A program made the translations under genes and the position numbers. This document shows positions 1 through 5,865 of a stretch of DNA of 6,689 bases, one piece after another. The notes under the pieces are model-generated. The model ran no database searches. It worked only from the letters and a program-made list of their open reading frames with translations, and had not been told where the DNA came from. The stretch is from Deltaproteobacteria bacterium. GTDB lineage: Bacteria > Desulfobacterota > Binatia > UBA9968. The DNA is taken from NCBI GenBank assembly GCA_023250495.1, contig JAHFAP010000178.1:1-6689 (forward strand), read 5' to 3'. The first letter of the stretch is position 1; the number at the start of each line of letters is the position of its first letter.

Positions 1-660
1 GGAGACAGGTTGCGTGACAGCAGAGCCATCTACTTTCCACGCGGTAGTGTTGACCGTATTTCCAGGCTGGACGGTCCACGTACCGGACTGGCTCACTGGA
101 ACTATGTCATTGGTCGCTATTGTGACCCGTTGTGTGCCTAAATCTCTCACGCCCGTATTCATCGAGATCGCAGCACCGCCCATCTGACTGAGATTAGTGA
201 CGGTCGAAACGGTCGTGACCGCAGTTAAAGTGTCGGCTGGTTTGAGACGTGTGGAGAGCAAAACGTCCAGGTTATCGGTCTTGGTTTTAATCAGCGCGAG
301 CGTCGCTTCTGTGGAAGCGCCCGCAGCCAGCGGTAGAGAAACAGCGGACACTGGCTGCGTGTCGGAAGGCGTCGTTGGCTTGTAAAAAGCCGTACCGTCG
401 GTGAGCCGCGCCGGGAACGGGTTGGTCGCACTTGGGCTGGCTCCCAGAATTTGGAGAATGTTTACGTCGGTCGTTCCTCCAGCGCCGCCAGCGCAGGATT
501 CAAAGGCGCTGTTGTCGGCCTTCACGCAACGAACGGCTATCGAATCCTCTTTCGCCGTGTTGTTGATGCGCGACCCCAGGGCCGGAATCGACTGCGCCCA
601 TCCCGGAGTGCTCCATAGGTAACAAAGGCCAATTAGTAGTAGAAAGATACCCTGTTTCAC
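1..660 (-). CDS. Secreted-looking repetitive phage protein, N-terminal part (runs off left edge)
   Basis: This reading frame has no stop for 220 codons and continues past the left end of the window. I start it at the GTG at 660-658 because GTGA overlaps the TGA of the upstream gene by four bases, the same coupling used elsewhere in this cluster. The first 23 or so residues form a signal peptide: a Lys at position 2, a hydrophobic stretch with FLLLIGLCYLW, then a likely cleavage site after PGWA (before QS). The rest is rich in Thr, Ser, Val, Ala and Asn, with short recurring beta-strand-like units such as TAVTTVSTVTN, RVTIATNDIVPV and SGTWTVQPGNT. From memory, phrases like SGTWTVQPGNT recur in repetitive proteins of environmental phages, so a fibre, spike or virion-surface role is possible. 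That role is inference; no catalytic motif is visible. The signal peptide is unusual for a virion protein, and the product could instead be exported to the host envelope. Confidence 0.75.
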   Translation of the reverse strand, partial: MKQGIFLLLIGLCYLWSTPGWAQSIPALGSRINNTAKEDSIAVRCVKADNSAFESCAGGAGGTTDVNILQILGASPSATNPFPARLTDGTAFYKPTTPSDTQPVSAVSLPLAAGASTEATLALIKTKTDNLDVLLSTRLKPADTLTAVTTVSTVTNLSQMGGAAISMNTGVRDLGTQRVTIATNDIVPVSQSGTWTVQPGNTVNTTAWKVDGSAVTQPVS

Positions 661-977
661 GCTACCGCCGCTCCTCGAATCGTAAACACCCGATCTCCCC
701 CTACTGGACCTCCAGCGACGAGCTTCACGGCACCGCAGACAAACGTGATGTACGTGGCCTTTGCGGCTGGCAGGGTATAATTCGACCCTCCGCTTTGCAG
801 CGGGATAAACGTGCCTCCTGGATCCGGTGCGACTTGGACCGTCACCGTCTCGGGCAAGGTGGCTGGGGCAAAGAAGAAAATGTCCGCCTTTGGCCGTGCC
901 GACCTTTCCGTCAGGTCGAGAACGTCGGACTCCGTTGCTCCGTTCAAAATTGTCAGTGTGGTTTTTCTCCAGCCCAT
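657..977 (-). CDS. Small beta-rich probable virion protein
   Basis: A 106-residue protein with a strong ribosome site: on the minus strand TAGGAGGT precedes the ATG at 977-975 by a few bases, and its TAG is the stop of the upstream coiled-coil gene. The sequence alternates hydrophobic and polar residues as in a beta sandwich (TLTILNGATESDVLDL near the N-terminus, ETVTVQVAPDPGGTFIPLQSGG in the middle, DRVFTIRGAA at the end). It has no signal peptide, membrane segment or catalytic motif. Proteins with this layout (an 'ADI-FAPATL-TVTVQV-P' centre, an 'LQSGG' turn and a final 'DRVF') are familiar to me as small uncharacterised proteins near the structural genes of tailed phages. A decoration or head/tail accessory role is inference. 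Its stop overlaps the start of the signal-peptide protein downstream (GTGA), so the two are probably translated together. Confidence 0.8.
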   Translation of the reverse strand: MGWRKTTLTILNGATESDVLDLTERSARPKADIFFFAPATLPETVTVQVAPDPGGTFIPLQSGGSNYTLPAAKATYITFVCGAVKLVAGGPVGGDRVFTIRGAAVA

Positions 978-980
978 ATA

Positions 981-988
981 ACCTCCTA
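981..988 (-). promoter_or_regulatory. Shine-Dalgarno site fused to a stop codon
   Basis: On the minus strand TAGGAGGT both ends the coiled-coil gene (TAG) and supplies the AGGAGG ribosome site of the 106-residue gene, whose ATG lies four bases further on. This fixes the start of the downstream gene and suggests that ribosomes finishing one gene reinitiate on the next. Confidence 0.85.
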
Positions 989-1480
989 TTCTTCTGTGGC
1001 CTTGAGCGCTTTATCGCGCGTCTGCTTGAGGTCGGAGCGCAGCCCGGCGACTGTCTTTTCCAACTCGGACTTTTTTGCTTCGAGTTCTTCGATCTCTACC
1101 CGATACTTTGTCCTTTTGGCCGTCTGCTCCCGGTCAAAGTCGCGCTTGATCTTGTCGACCGCCAGCTCCGCCCGTCGGATCTCCACGTCGGCCGCCGCCT
1201 GGGCTCGGATTGTTCCGGCCGTAACCGCCTCCTCGGCCTCCCTCCTAATGGTATTCAGCACGCCCTTTTCCTTTGCAGTGAGCTCGACAAGGTCGTTGAG
1301 TTCCGCCTGCAAGCCGTCACGTTTCTTCTCCAGCCCGGGAATCCGGCTCTCGAGAGAAATCAGTTTCCCCTCCACTTCCTCCGCCTTAGCCAGGACTTCG
1401 TCGGCCCGAGCCAAGCCGTGAATCAGCGGCAGAATCCCGTTCAGGGCTTGCCTAGCTTCGTTGTAGGTGATTTCGCTCAT
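986..1480 (-). CDS. Coiled-coil protein, possible scaffold or tail accessory
   Basis: A 164-residue protein made almost entirely of charged heptad-type helix from about residue 22 to the end. It is rich in Glu, Lys, Arg, Ala and Leu (for example EEVEGKLISLESRIPGLEKK and EIEELEAKKSELEKTVAGL), with one Pro at a hinge near residue 48. There are no Cys, membrane or signal segments. The ATG at 1480-1478 has an ideal AAAGGAGGAATT leader whose first bases belong to the TAA stop of the gene before it. Long soluble coiled coils next to structural genes are often scaffolding, tail-length or chaperone-like proteins in phages, but coiled coils resemble one another by composition, so I do not assign a function. 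The gene is followed directly by the beta-rich 106-residue gene. Confidence 0.85.
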   Translation of the reverse strand: MSEITYNEARQALNGILPLIHGLARADEVLAKAEEVEGKLISLESRIPGLEKKRDGLQAELNDLVELTAKEKGVLNTIRREAEEAVTAGTIRAQAAADVEIRRAELAVDKIKRDFDREQTAKRTKYRVEIEELEAKKSELEKTVAGLRSDLKQTRDKALKATEE

Positions 1481-1490
1481 AATTCCTCCT

Positions 1491-1883
1491 TTAATGCAGT
1501 GTCCTTTCCTGCTTGTAGTCCTCCGAGCCTCGCCCCAGTTCCTCCCACTCCCTCTGACATACGCTGCAAAAGAGCGGGATTCGAACTCCGAGCTTGCCGG
1601 CGCTGGGGCCCGGGATTGCCATCACATGCCGGCCGCAGCCGCGCATACACTGCCGCGATGTCGGGTTGTGATCCACGTGGACCTCGAGTTGGCGGTCCGC
1701 TTCGCGCTCGAGCATGGCGAAGGCCCGCTCTTTGTCAAAGTCGGCGATGAACAAAAATTTCGACACGCACTCCGCGCAAGCAAAGAACCGGGAGAGGGAC
1801 TTCAGACGCTTCAGCGGCCGTTGGTCGGGCGTCGCGCCGCAGGACACGCAGGCGCAAATTCGGATCGGGGCGATGTTAGGCAT
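1491..1883 (-). CDS. Small protein with two four-cysteine zinc sites
   Basis: Starting at ATG 1883-1881 the product is 130 residues. Two zinc-ribbon-like sites are visible: C12/C15 with C36/C39 (CVSC and CAEC), and C79/C83 with C106/C109 (CMRGC and CSVC). Between them is a charged helix with several Glu and Arg. Such proteins usually bind DNA, RNA or a protein partner, or use zinc only for folding; I do not recognise the family and give no function. A GTG at 1913-1911 would add ten residues (MTGSIIARIR), but the ATG leaves only an eight-base overlap with the end of the HNH gene and is preferred. Neither start has a clear Shine-Dalgarno site, so translation is probably coupled to the HNH gene. 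Its TAA merges with the ribosome site of the coiled-coil gene. Confidence 0.75.
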   Translation of the reverse strand: MPNIAPIRICACVSCGATPDQRPLKRLKSLSRFFACAECVSKFLFIADFDKERAFAMLEREADRQLEVHVDHNPTSRQCMRGCGRHVMAIPGPSAGKLGVRIPLFCSVCQREWEELGRGSEDYKQERTLH

Positions 1884-2310
1884 GCGAATTCTGGCGATGA
1901 TAGATCCGGTCACACTCCCGACACTGCCGGTGACCGTTTGACCTCAGGTGACTATTTACGTCATTTACCGGATGCCCCTTAGGGCAAGCATGCTGTCTTG
2001 CCTGGCGTCGAAGCATGGCGCGCTTCATATTTTCGTCGTTCGTAACTGCTTCGAGGTGAAAAGGATTGACACAACACTCCATCTCGCATACATGATCGAT
2101 TTCGAGGCCGGGGAGAATCCGGCCTTTGTAATGCTCATAAGCAAAGCGATGTGCGTATTCGATGTTTCTCCTAATCAAGAGCTTTCCGTATCGAGGATTC
2201 AAGGCGCCGATCCATAACCAACAGCCGGTGTTTGGCTCCGGGATGTACTTCGCCTCAAATCTTTCGAGCGGCGTGTTTTTAGGAATTCGGTGGTAAATGC
2301 CCCTCGGCAT
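1876..2310 (-). CDS. HNH endonuclease, phage homing-type
   Basis: A 144-residue HNH nuclease. The N-terminal part has the TGCWLWIGAL and YGKLLI strands (about residues 28-46) and AHRFAYE (53-59), typical of the HNH_3 type. The ββα-metal core is at 70-91, with D72-H73 as the metal/general-base pair, C75 and C79/C80 as structural zinc ligands, then N82 and H85 in NPFHLE. A second zinc site follows with C109, H113, C130 and C133 (CPKGH and CREC), a common DNA-binding tail. All key residues are present, so it should be active in cutting DNA. The ATG at 2310-2308 has AAGGA six bases upstream. It overlaps the 63-residue gene by 32 bases and the zinc-site gene by eight. By eye the stretch is less GC-rich than its neighbours. 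I infer a free-standing mobile endonuclease lodged between host-phage genes. A role in packaging, as for HNH proteins beside terminases, is possible but less likely given the distance. Confidence 0.92.
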   Translation of the reverse strand: MPRGIYHRIPKNTPLERFEAKYIPEPNTGCWLWIGALNPRYGKLLIRRNIEYAHRFAYEHYKGRILPGLEIDHVCEMECCVNPFHLEAVTNDENMKRAMLRRQARQHACPKGHPVNDVNSHLRSNGHRQCRECDRIYHRQNSHA

Positions 2311-2470
2311 CGGTTTTCCTTGGTCCTGGATTTTTCGGCGATCTCCGCACAGTTGGACACTGTTCTTCTTCTGGCCTCAAAGCTTCTGTTGCTTCATGAA
2401 ACCTATAGAGCCTCGCCACCGCGGCGGCCTTCTGTTGTGGCGTCTTTTCGGGAGGGAGATCGTCGGTCAT
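2279..2470 (-). CDS. Small hypothetical protein (63 residues)
   Basis: The ATG at 2470-2468 overlaps the stop of the upstream 47-residue gene as ATGA and has a GAGGGA ribosome site about four bases before it, so translation is plausible. The N-terminal half (to about residue 34) is probably helical, with EKTPQQKAAAVARLYRFHEA. The C-terminal half is rich in Pro, Arg and Lys and looks disordered. I recognise no family. The last 32 bases lie under the start of the HNH gene. The basic, Pro-rich tail may therefore be a new C-terminus created when the HNH gene arrived, with the original end lost; this is inference. Confidence 0.6.
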   Translation of the reverse strand: MTDDLPPEKTPQQKAAAVARLYRFHEATEALRPEEEQCPTVRRSPKNPGPRKTDAEGHLPPNS

Positions 2471-2610
2471 GAATCCCTCTTCACGCGCGGAGGATTATTG
2501 AAAAACCTTTCGACTATCAGAAACGAGAACTCGTCGGGATACTCCTCCATGAATTGTTCCAGGAGATGCTCCGAAACGGAGTCAATGGCCGCTTCATCGA
2601 TTTGGTTCAT
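2467..2610 (-). CDS. Very small acidic hypothetical protein (47 residues)
   Basis: I take the ATG at 2610-2608, which overlaps the TGA of the 197-residue gene as ATGA and has GAGGGG about four bases upstream. The same frame is open much further upstream, but that part is the antisense-like shadow of the 197-residue gene. The product is acidic, predicted mostly helical (residues 4-24, with SVSEHLLEQFMEEYPDE) and then hydrophobic-aromatic (FSFLIVERFF), ending in a basic tail. Its start and stop both form four-base overlaps with its neighbours, which supports it as a real gene in the coupled chain. I recognise no family or function. Confidence 0.65.
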   Translation of the reverse strand: MNQIDEAAIDSVSEHLLEQFMEEYPDEFSFLIVERFFNNPPRVKRDS

Positions 2611-3200
2611 AATCCCCTCGCGCCGAAGTACCTCTTCTCCGTCGGCCTTTGCTCCCGCGTCGGCTTGTAGATCGCCTTCAAGTCCTGCATCCAGCAGACC
2701 GCTAAAAAGAGCGCCTTGGCCGCCTGGTCCATTTCCTGCTCCATCTTGTCTTTGACCATGTCGTCGAGATGGAGCCGCCCTTCTCGTATCATCTGGTCGG
2801 TCTTGGACCGCCCGATTTCGGAGAGCGCGTACTCCGGCCCTGCGTAGGTGGCGCATGGGACCTCGTTCAAGCCGAACGTCATGCCCGGGATGCGATACAC
2901 CAGCTCCCGGTTCGCCTCCCTGTCCACGACAATAGTGGAGAACAACAGGTCTTTCCTGAACTGCCCCAGTGCGTTCTCGAGCTCCGGCCAGGTTCCGGTA
3001 GCCACATCGAGCACGGTAAGATCCTGCGGGGCAGCGGAACGAAACATCTCGGCCACCACGACAGCGGCGCCAGTTTCTCGATCGAGCTGGGGAAGGACGA
3101 GGCCACAGACTACGCGGATGAATTTCCGATCCTGGCCGGCGACCTTCCCGAACCAGTAGGCGTCAAGGCCGGAGGTTGCTTTCTTGTAGCCGAGGATCAT
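2607..3200 (-). CDS. Hypothetical protein of the post-terminase cassette (197 residues)
   Basis: I place the start at ATG 3200-3198, where ATGA overlaps the stop of the 125-residue gene. A longer frame begins at 3272, but its 24 extra residues lie over the upstream gene and are Arg/Gly-rich like an out-of-frame shadow. The N-terminal two thirds look like an alpha/beta fold, with strands such as KFIRVVCGLVL (about 25-35), AAVVVAEMF (44-52), LTVLDVA (60-66) and LFSTIVVDREA (84-94). The C-terminal third is helical and charged (GRSKTDQMIREGRLHLDDMV, then KMEQEMDQAAKALFLAVCW) and may be an oligomerisation arm. I see no Walker, nuclease or zinc motif and do not recognise the family. Its place two genes behind the acb2 homologue makes a host-interaction role possible, but this is only guilt by association. 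Confidence 0.8.
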   Translation of the reverse strand: MILGYKKATSGLDAYWFGKVAGQDRKFIRVVCGLVLPQLDRETGAAVVVAEMFRSAAPQDLTVLDVATGTWPELENALGQFRKDLLFSTIVVDREANRELVYRIPGMTFGLNEVPCATYAGPEYALSEIGRSKTDQMIREGRLHLDDMVKDKMEQEMDQAAKALFLAVCWMQDLKAIYKPTREQRPTEKRYFGARGL

Positions 3201-3574
3201 TCCAGTACCGCCTTGCGAAACTCTTCCCCCATGCACCAACCCATTCTCCCGGCGTCGTCGCCCCGGATCCATTCCTTGCAGAGCTTACAGTAGAAGCATT
3301 CCTGGATCGGATGCTTGGCGTCGTTCTTGTGGAGCTCGCCGCAATGCTCACCGGAGTCTTCGTGATTGACGCCTAGCGCCTCGCGGGCGAGATACCCGAC
3401 GTCAATGGGCTTTCCGTTCCATGTGTACGCGCCATCGACCTTAGTCCAGTTCAGCGGATTCGCGTACTCTTCCAGCGCGGTCCAGAGCGAGCGACCGAGA
3501 TGGCGGAGCTGCATGTTTTCCTGCACGAGCCGGTTCTGCCGGGATCGCTTGCGGAAGGTTTTGATGACGCCCAT
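3197..3574 (-). CDS. Cys/His-rich small phage protein
   Basis: A 125-residue protein. The first 30 residues are basic and helical (IKTFRKRSRQNRLVQEN). The middle has an EYANPLNW segment (about 36-43), a TWNGKP segment, and then YLAREALG (61-68); an 'ANP-NW ... W-G ... A--AL' order of this sort is familiar from small phage proteins of unknown function. The C-terminal half holds C78, C93, C96, C99 and C114 with H71, H77, H82 and H88, centred on CFYCKLC, and so very probably binds one or two zinc ions. A DNA-, RNA- or protein-binding role would fit but is not shown. Translation starts 12 bases after the acb2 homologue stops; TGAGGT there gives a ribosome site that overlaps the stop. Its own stop overlaps the next start (ATGA). 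Confidence 0.85.
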   Translation of the reverse strand: MGVIKTFRKRSRQNRLVQENMQLRHLGRSLWTALEEYANPLNWTKVDGAYTWNGKPIDVGYLAREALGVNHEDSGEHCGELHKNDAKHPIQECFYCKLCKEWIRGDDAGRMGWCMGEEFRKAVLE

Positions 3575-3586
3575 TCTACCTGTACC

Positions 3587-3832
3587 TCACTCGTTCCTTG
3601 CGATGCTGGCGTTAGCCCACATCACCGCCTCTTCGATCTTGGTGAGCGCGAGCGACCGCTCCCGGCTCGGCGGACACATGGCCATCACCTGCTCGGCGAG
3701 AGAGAGCGCCAGGCTTCGAAGATGAACGTAGCGCTCAGGCTGGTCCTGCACGGGGGCGTGATAAGTAAAAGCATCGTTCAGTCGCTTCCCTTCCTGCGGC
3801 GTGATTACGTATTTCGGTAACAGTTGCTCCAT
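3587..3832 (-). CDS. acb2: Acb2-type cyclic-oligonucleotide sponge (anti-CBASS)
   Basis: An 81-residue protein that I recognise as the Acb2 family (the Acb2/Tad1-type hairpin domain; T4 Vs.4 is a relative). Members form oligomers of helical hairpins in the host cytoplasm and bind cyclic di- and trinucleotides made by CBASS cyclases, so that the cell-killing effectors are not switched on. The family pattern is nearly complete: FTYH-P at 22-27, QPERY at 31-35, a helix to about residue 52, CPPSRERSLALTKIEEAV at 53-70 and MWANASIARN at 71-80. The first 20 residues are a short extra N-terminal piece. Y24 and R39 fall about where I recall the reference protein's ligand-binding Tyr and Lys; an alignment would settle this. 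The ATG follows AGGAGGGG by a few bases, and that site overlaps the stop of the large terminase, so it is probably made with the packaging proteins. The assignment rests on recognised sequence, not on any assay. Confidence 0.88.
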   Translation of the reverse strand: MEQLLPKYVITPQEGKRLNDAFTYHAPVQDQPERYVHLRSLALSLAEQVMAMCPPSRERSLALTKIEEAVMWANASIARNE

Positions 3833-3835
3833 GTT

Positions 3836-3844
3836 CCCCTCCTA
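3836..3844 (-). promoter_or_regulatory. Ribosome site of acb2 fused to the terL stop
   Basis: On the minus strand TAGGAGGGG carries the TAG stop of the large terminase and a strong AGGAGG site, followed by AAC and the ATG of the acb2 homologue. This decides the start of that gene and predicts that it is translated from the terminase message. Confidence 0.85.
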
Positions 3845-5491
3845 TAAGTCACGAATGACCTTTTCCTTCTCCAAACTCGGCAAGATCCCTCCCAGCCCTC
3901 CCCGCTTTCTCATCTGCGCCGCGATCGCCTTGGAGATCACGCGGTCAGAGAAACAACCCTCCTCCGGCCCACTCTCGCCGTTGTCGCCGACGACGTACGT
4001 CATCAGTTCGTCGATTGTGTCCTTGTCGTGGCAGATCACGTCGGAGAGCAGCGCCGCCAGGTCGTCGATCATCTCCGGCCGGGTCTTGACGTCCGTGGGC
4101 CAGCCCAATTTCTGCGTCGGCCTGCGCGTGCGGGTGTCCACCGACTTGTGCCAGTAGAGCCGCGGATAGTTGAGCTGCTTAAGCCGTGCCAGCGTCGCGT
4201 GTCCGTGGTTGTTGGACTCCACGCCCAGCAGCGCCTCGTTGTATGATCGCCCGATCATGTTTAGCTCGTCCCCAAACAGCGACGGCTCGATGTGTCCGTG
4301 CCAGGTGGCGACCTCTTCCGCCGTCGCCTTGTCCAACACATGCGCCGAAGAAAACGCCCCGTCTTTCACGCCCTCGGCCACATCGGCGCCGATCACGTAG
4401 TGGCGCCCGGGCAGCGGCGGCTTCCAGATCTTCACAAAGCCGGCCAGATTCTCCTCCAGACGGAAGCGCGAGCCTTCGGGCTTGAGATATCCGCGCACCT
4501 TGGGCTCGGTGCATTTCAGCAGATAGGCAGCGAGCAGCTCGCGGTTGAACCGCGGCCGGCCGGAGAGGAGGAAACACTCGACGTCGTTCGACGGGTATTC
4601 CTGGCGGAACTTATCGACCTGCTGATCGCAAAGATTGGCGATGGCCCAGCGCCGCCAGTTGACTTGCTCCAAGGTGAGCTTGTAGGCGCCTCGGAGCTTT
4701 GCCTCTTCTTCGGAGAGCGTGTCCCCAAACATCTGCGGCGGGATTTCGAGGGCCCGCTTGTATGCCTTGTGCTCGAACCACGGCATGAAGAGCGCAAAAG
4801 CGTCGATTTGCCCGGCCTTTGCCGCCGTCCATCGCTTGTGAAAATAATTGCCGACACCGTTGGCAGTGGATTCGTCGATGATCATAGTGCCCGGCTCGTC
4901 GGGAACCGTTTGCAAAACTGAGAGCGAGGCCTGCTCGGCCTTGTCCCAAAATGCCAACTCCGAGCGATGGAGCATGTGGACGGTTTTGGATCGCCCCAGG
5001 TTCACGTCTCCGGCGGTGGCGACCCGGAGCTGGGAGAGCAGCCCGGGCTTCTCCGGACGTGAGGCCGGATCCGGATTCTCGAAGACTATCTCTTTGCGGT
5101 TCGAGTACCGTGTCATGGGCCGAACCCGCTGATCGAGCTTGGTCAGAAAGAGCTGGTCCATTTGGAACATTTCTTCGGTCGCGTCGAGATCGTGGGCAAC
5201 CGTGAGCCCGTTGACGAACGGATGAGTGGCGCCGCGATGAAAGAAGACCGACTGGATGGCGGTAGAGAATCCGATCCGTCTAGCTTTGAGGATGATCCCG
5301 CGCACGGGCTTGCCGGCGGATTCCTGGGCCTCGACGTACTTGAAGAGCTTATCCTGGCCTTCGTTCAGCTTGAGCGGGATAACGGATTGCTCTTTCGTTT
5401 TGATCCAAAGATGCTCCTCGATAAAGAAGCGCCGATCCTCCTGAATCAGGTCGGCGTAGGCTTCGAATTTTTCAGCGGTTGCGGCTTCCAT
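3842..5491 (-). CDS. terL: Terminase large subunit (packaging ATPase and nuclease)
   Basis: A 549-residue terminase motor, full length for the family. It pumps phage DNA into the empty head using ATP and cuts the concatemer. The ATPase half shows a Walker A variant at 68-77 (LKARRIGFST, with K69, R71/R72 and G74), a Walker B with catalytic E178 in VHMLHRSELAFW (171-182), and the coupling motif IIDESTANG at 204-212. The RNase H-like nuclease half has acidic candidates D370 (VIGADVAEG), E425 (GVESNNHG) and D516 in CFSDRVISKAIA, the usual three-site order. The protein should act at the portal vertex during assembly. Its start overlaps the end of the probable small subunit by 20 bases and lacks a strong ribosome site, so translation is probably coupled. 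Downstream the stop is fused to the acb2 ribosome site. I cannot tell the packaging type (cos or headful) from motifs alone. Confidence 0.97.
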   Translation of the reverse strand: MEAATAEKFEAYADLIQEDRRFFIEEHLWIKTKEQSVIPLKLNEGQDKLFKYVEAQESAGKPVRGIILKARRIGFSTAIQSVFFHRGATHPFVNGLTVAHDLDATEEMFQMDQLFLTKLDQRVRPMTRYSNRKEIVFENPDPASRPEKPGLLSQLRVATAGDVNLGRSKTVHMLHRSELAFWDKAEQASLSVLQTVPDEPGTMIIDESTANGVGNYFHKRWTAAKAGQIDAFALFMPWFEHKAYKRALEIPPQMFGDTLSEEEAKLRGAYKLTLEQVNWRRWAIANLCDQQVDKFRQEYPSNDVECFLLSGRPRFNRELLAAYLLKCTEPKVRGYLKPEGSRFRLEENLAGFVKIWKPPLPGRHYVIGADVAEGVKDGAFSSAHVLDKATAEEVATWHGHIEPSLFGDELNMIGRSYNEALLGVESNNHGHATLARLKQLNYPRLYWHKSVDTRTRRPTQKLGWPTDVKTRPEMIDDLAALLSDVICHDKDTIDELMTYVVGDNGESGPEEGCFSDRVISKAIAAQMRKRGGLGGILPSLEKEKVIRDL

Positions 5492-5840
5492 GCTTTCGCT
5501 CGGCGGCCTTTAGAAGGAGATCGTCGATTGTGAGCTCTTCCTTGACGTGCAGGGTCTTGGCGGCCTCCGGGACAAACTTGCCGACATAGTCCCGCGTGGA
5601 GGCCGGATCGACGGATAGCTTGAATTTCTTTTTGCCGTGGGCGGTCCTGCGCTCGATGATTTTTCCCGCCGCGAGGCCGACGTAGGTCTCCAGCACCGGC
5701 TTGATGTGCTCCTCGATGTACTCACGGGCGAGCTCGGCAGCCTTTTGTTTGATCTCGGCCTGCTCCTTAGTGGGTCTGCCGCCGGGAGGATCACGCCTTC
5801 CGCCTTGATTCGGATGCTTCTGGCCCTTGCGAAAAGGCAT
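5472..5840 (-). CDS. Probable terminase small subunit
   Basis: A 122-residue basic protein immediately upstream of, and overlapping, the large terminase. That position and size are the main reasons for the call; small terminase subunits recognise the packaging site on phage DNA and feed it to the large subunit. The N-terminus is Gly/Pro/Arg/Lys-rich and looks disordered (GRPTKEQAEIK at 21-31). Then comes a long helix (ELAREYIEEHIKPVLETYVGLAAGK, about 36-60), a basic strand pair (RRTAHGKKKFKLSV), and a DPASTRDYVGKFVPEAAKTL segment (79-98) before a charged tail. A classical helix-turn-helix is not obvious. The ATG at 5840-5838 has no Shine-Dalgarno site; its leader is AT-rich (GAAATTGAAAACCAAATGAAACC) and follows a terminator-like hairpin. 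The alternative is an unrelated small DNA-binding protein. Confidence 0.6.
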   Translation of the reverse strand: MPFRKGQKHPNQGGRRDPPGGRPTKEQAEIKQKAAELAREYIEEHIKPVLETYVGLAAGKIIERRTAHGKKKFKLSVDPASTRDYVGKFVPEAAKTLHVKEELTIDDLLLKAAERKHGSRNR

Positions 5841-5865
5841 ATGGTTTCATTTGGTTTTCAATTTC

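Noticed and set aside
795..1421. A 208-codon plus-strand open frame, Ser-rich
   Set aside because: It is the reverse complement of the coiled-coil gene; the Ser/Arg/Leu-rich product is typical of an antisense shadow.
827..1750. A 307-codon plus-strand open frame
   Set aside because: It lies antisense to the coiled-coil and zinc-site genes, which have strong ribosome sites. Its product is low in recognisable structure and its openness follows from GC-rich codons on the other strand.
2611..2856. A longer start for the 47-residue protein
   Set aside because: The extension lies over the 197-residue gene in another frame and is Arg/Ala/Gly-rich. The ATG at 2610 has both an ATGA overlap and a GAGGGG site.
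3201..3272. A 24-residue N-terminal extension of the 197-residue protein
   Set aside because: The extra piece overlaps the upstream gene and is Arg/Gly-rich, while an ATG exactly overlapping the upstream stop (ATGA) fits the pattern of the cluster.
4292..4921. A 209-codon plus-strand open frame
   Set aside because: It lies wholly antisense to the large terminase, whose motifs establish the real coding strand and frame.
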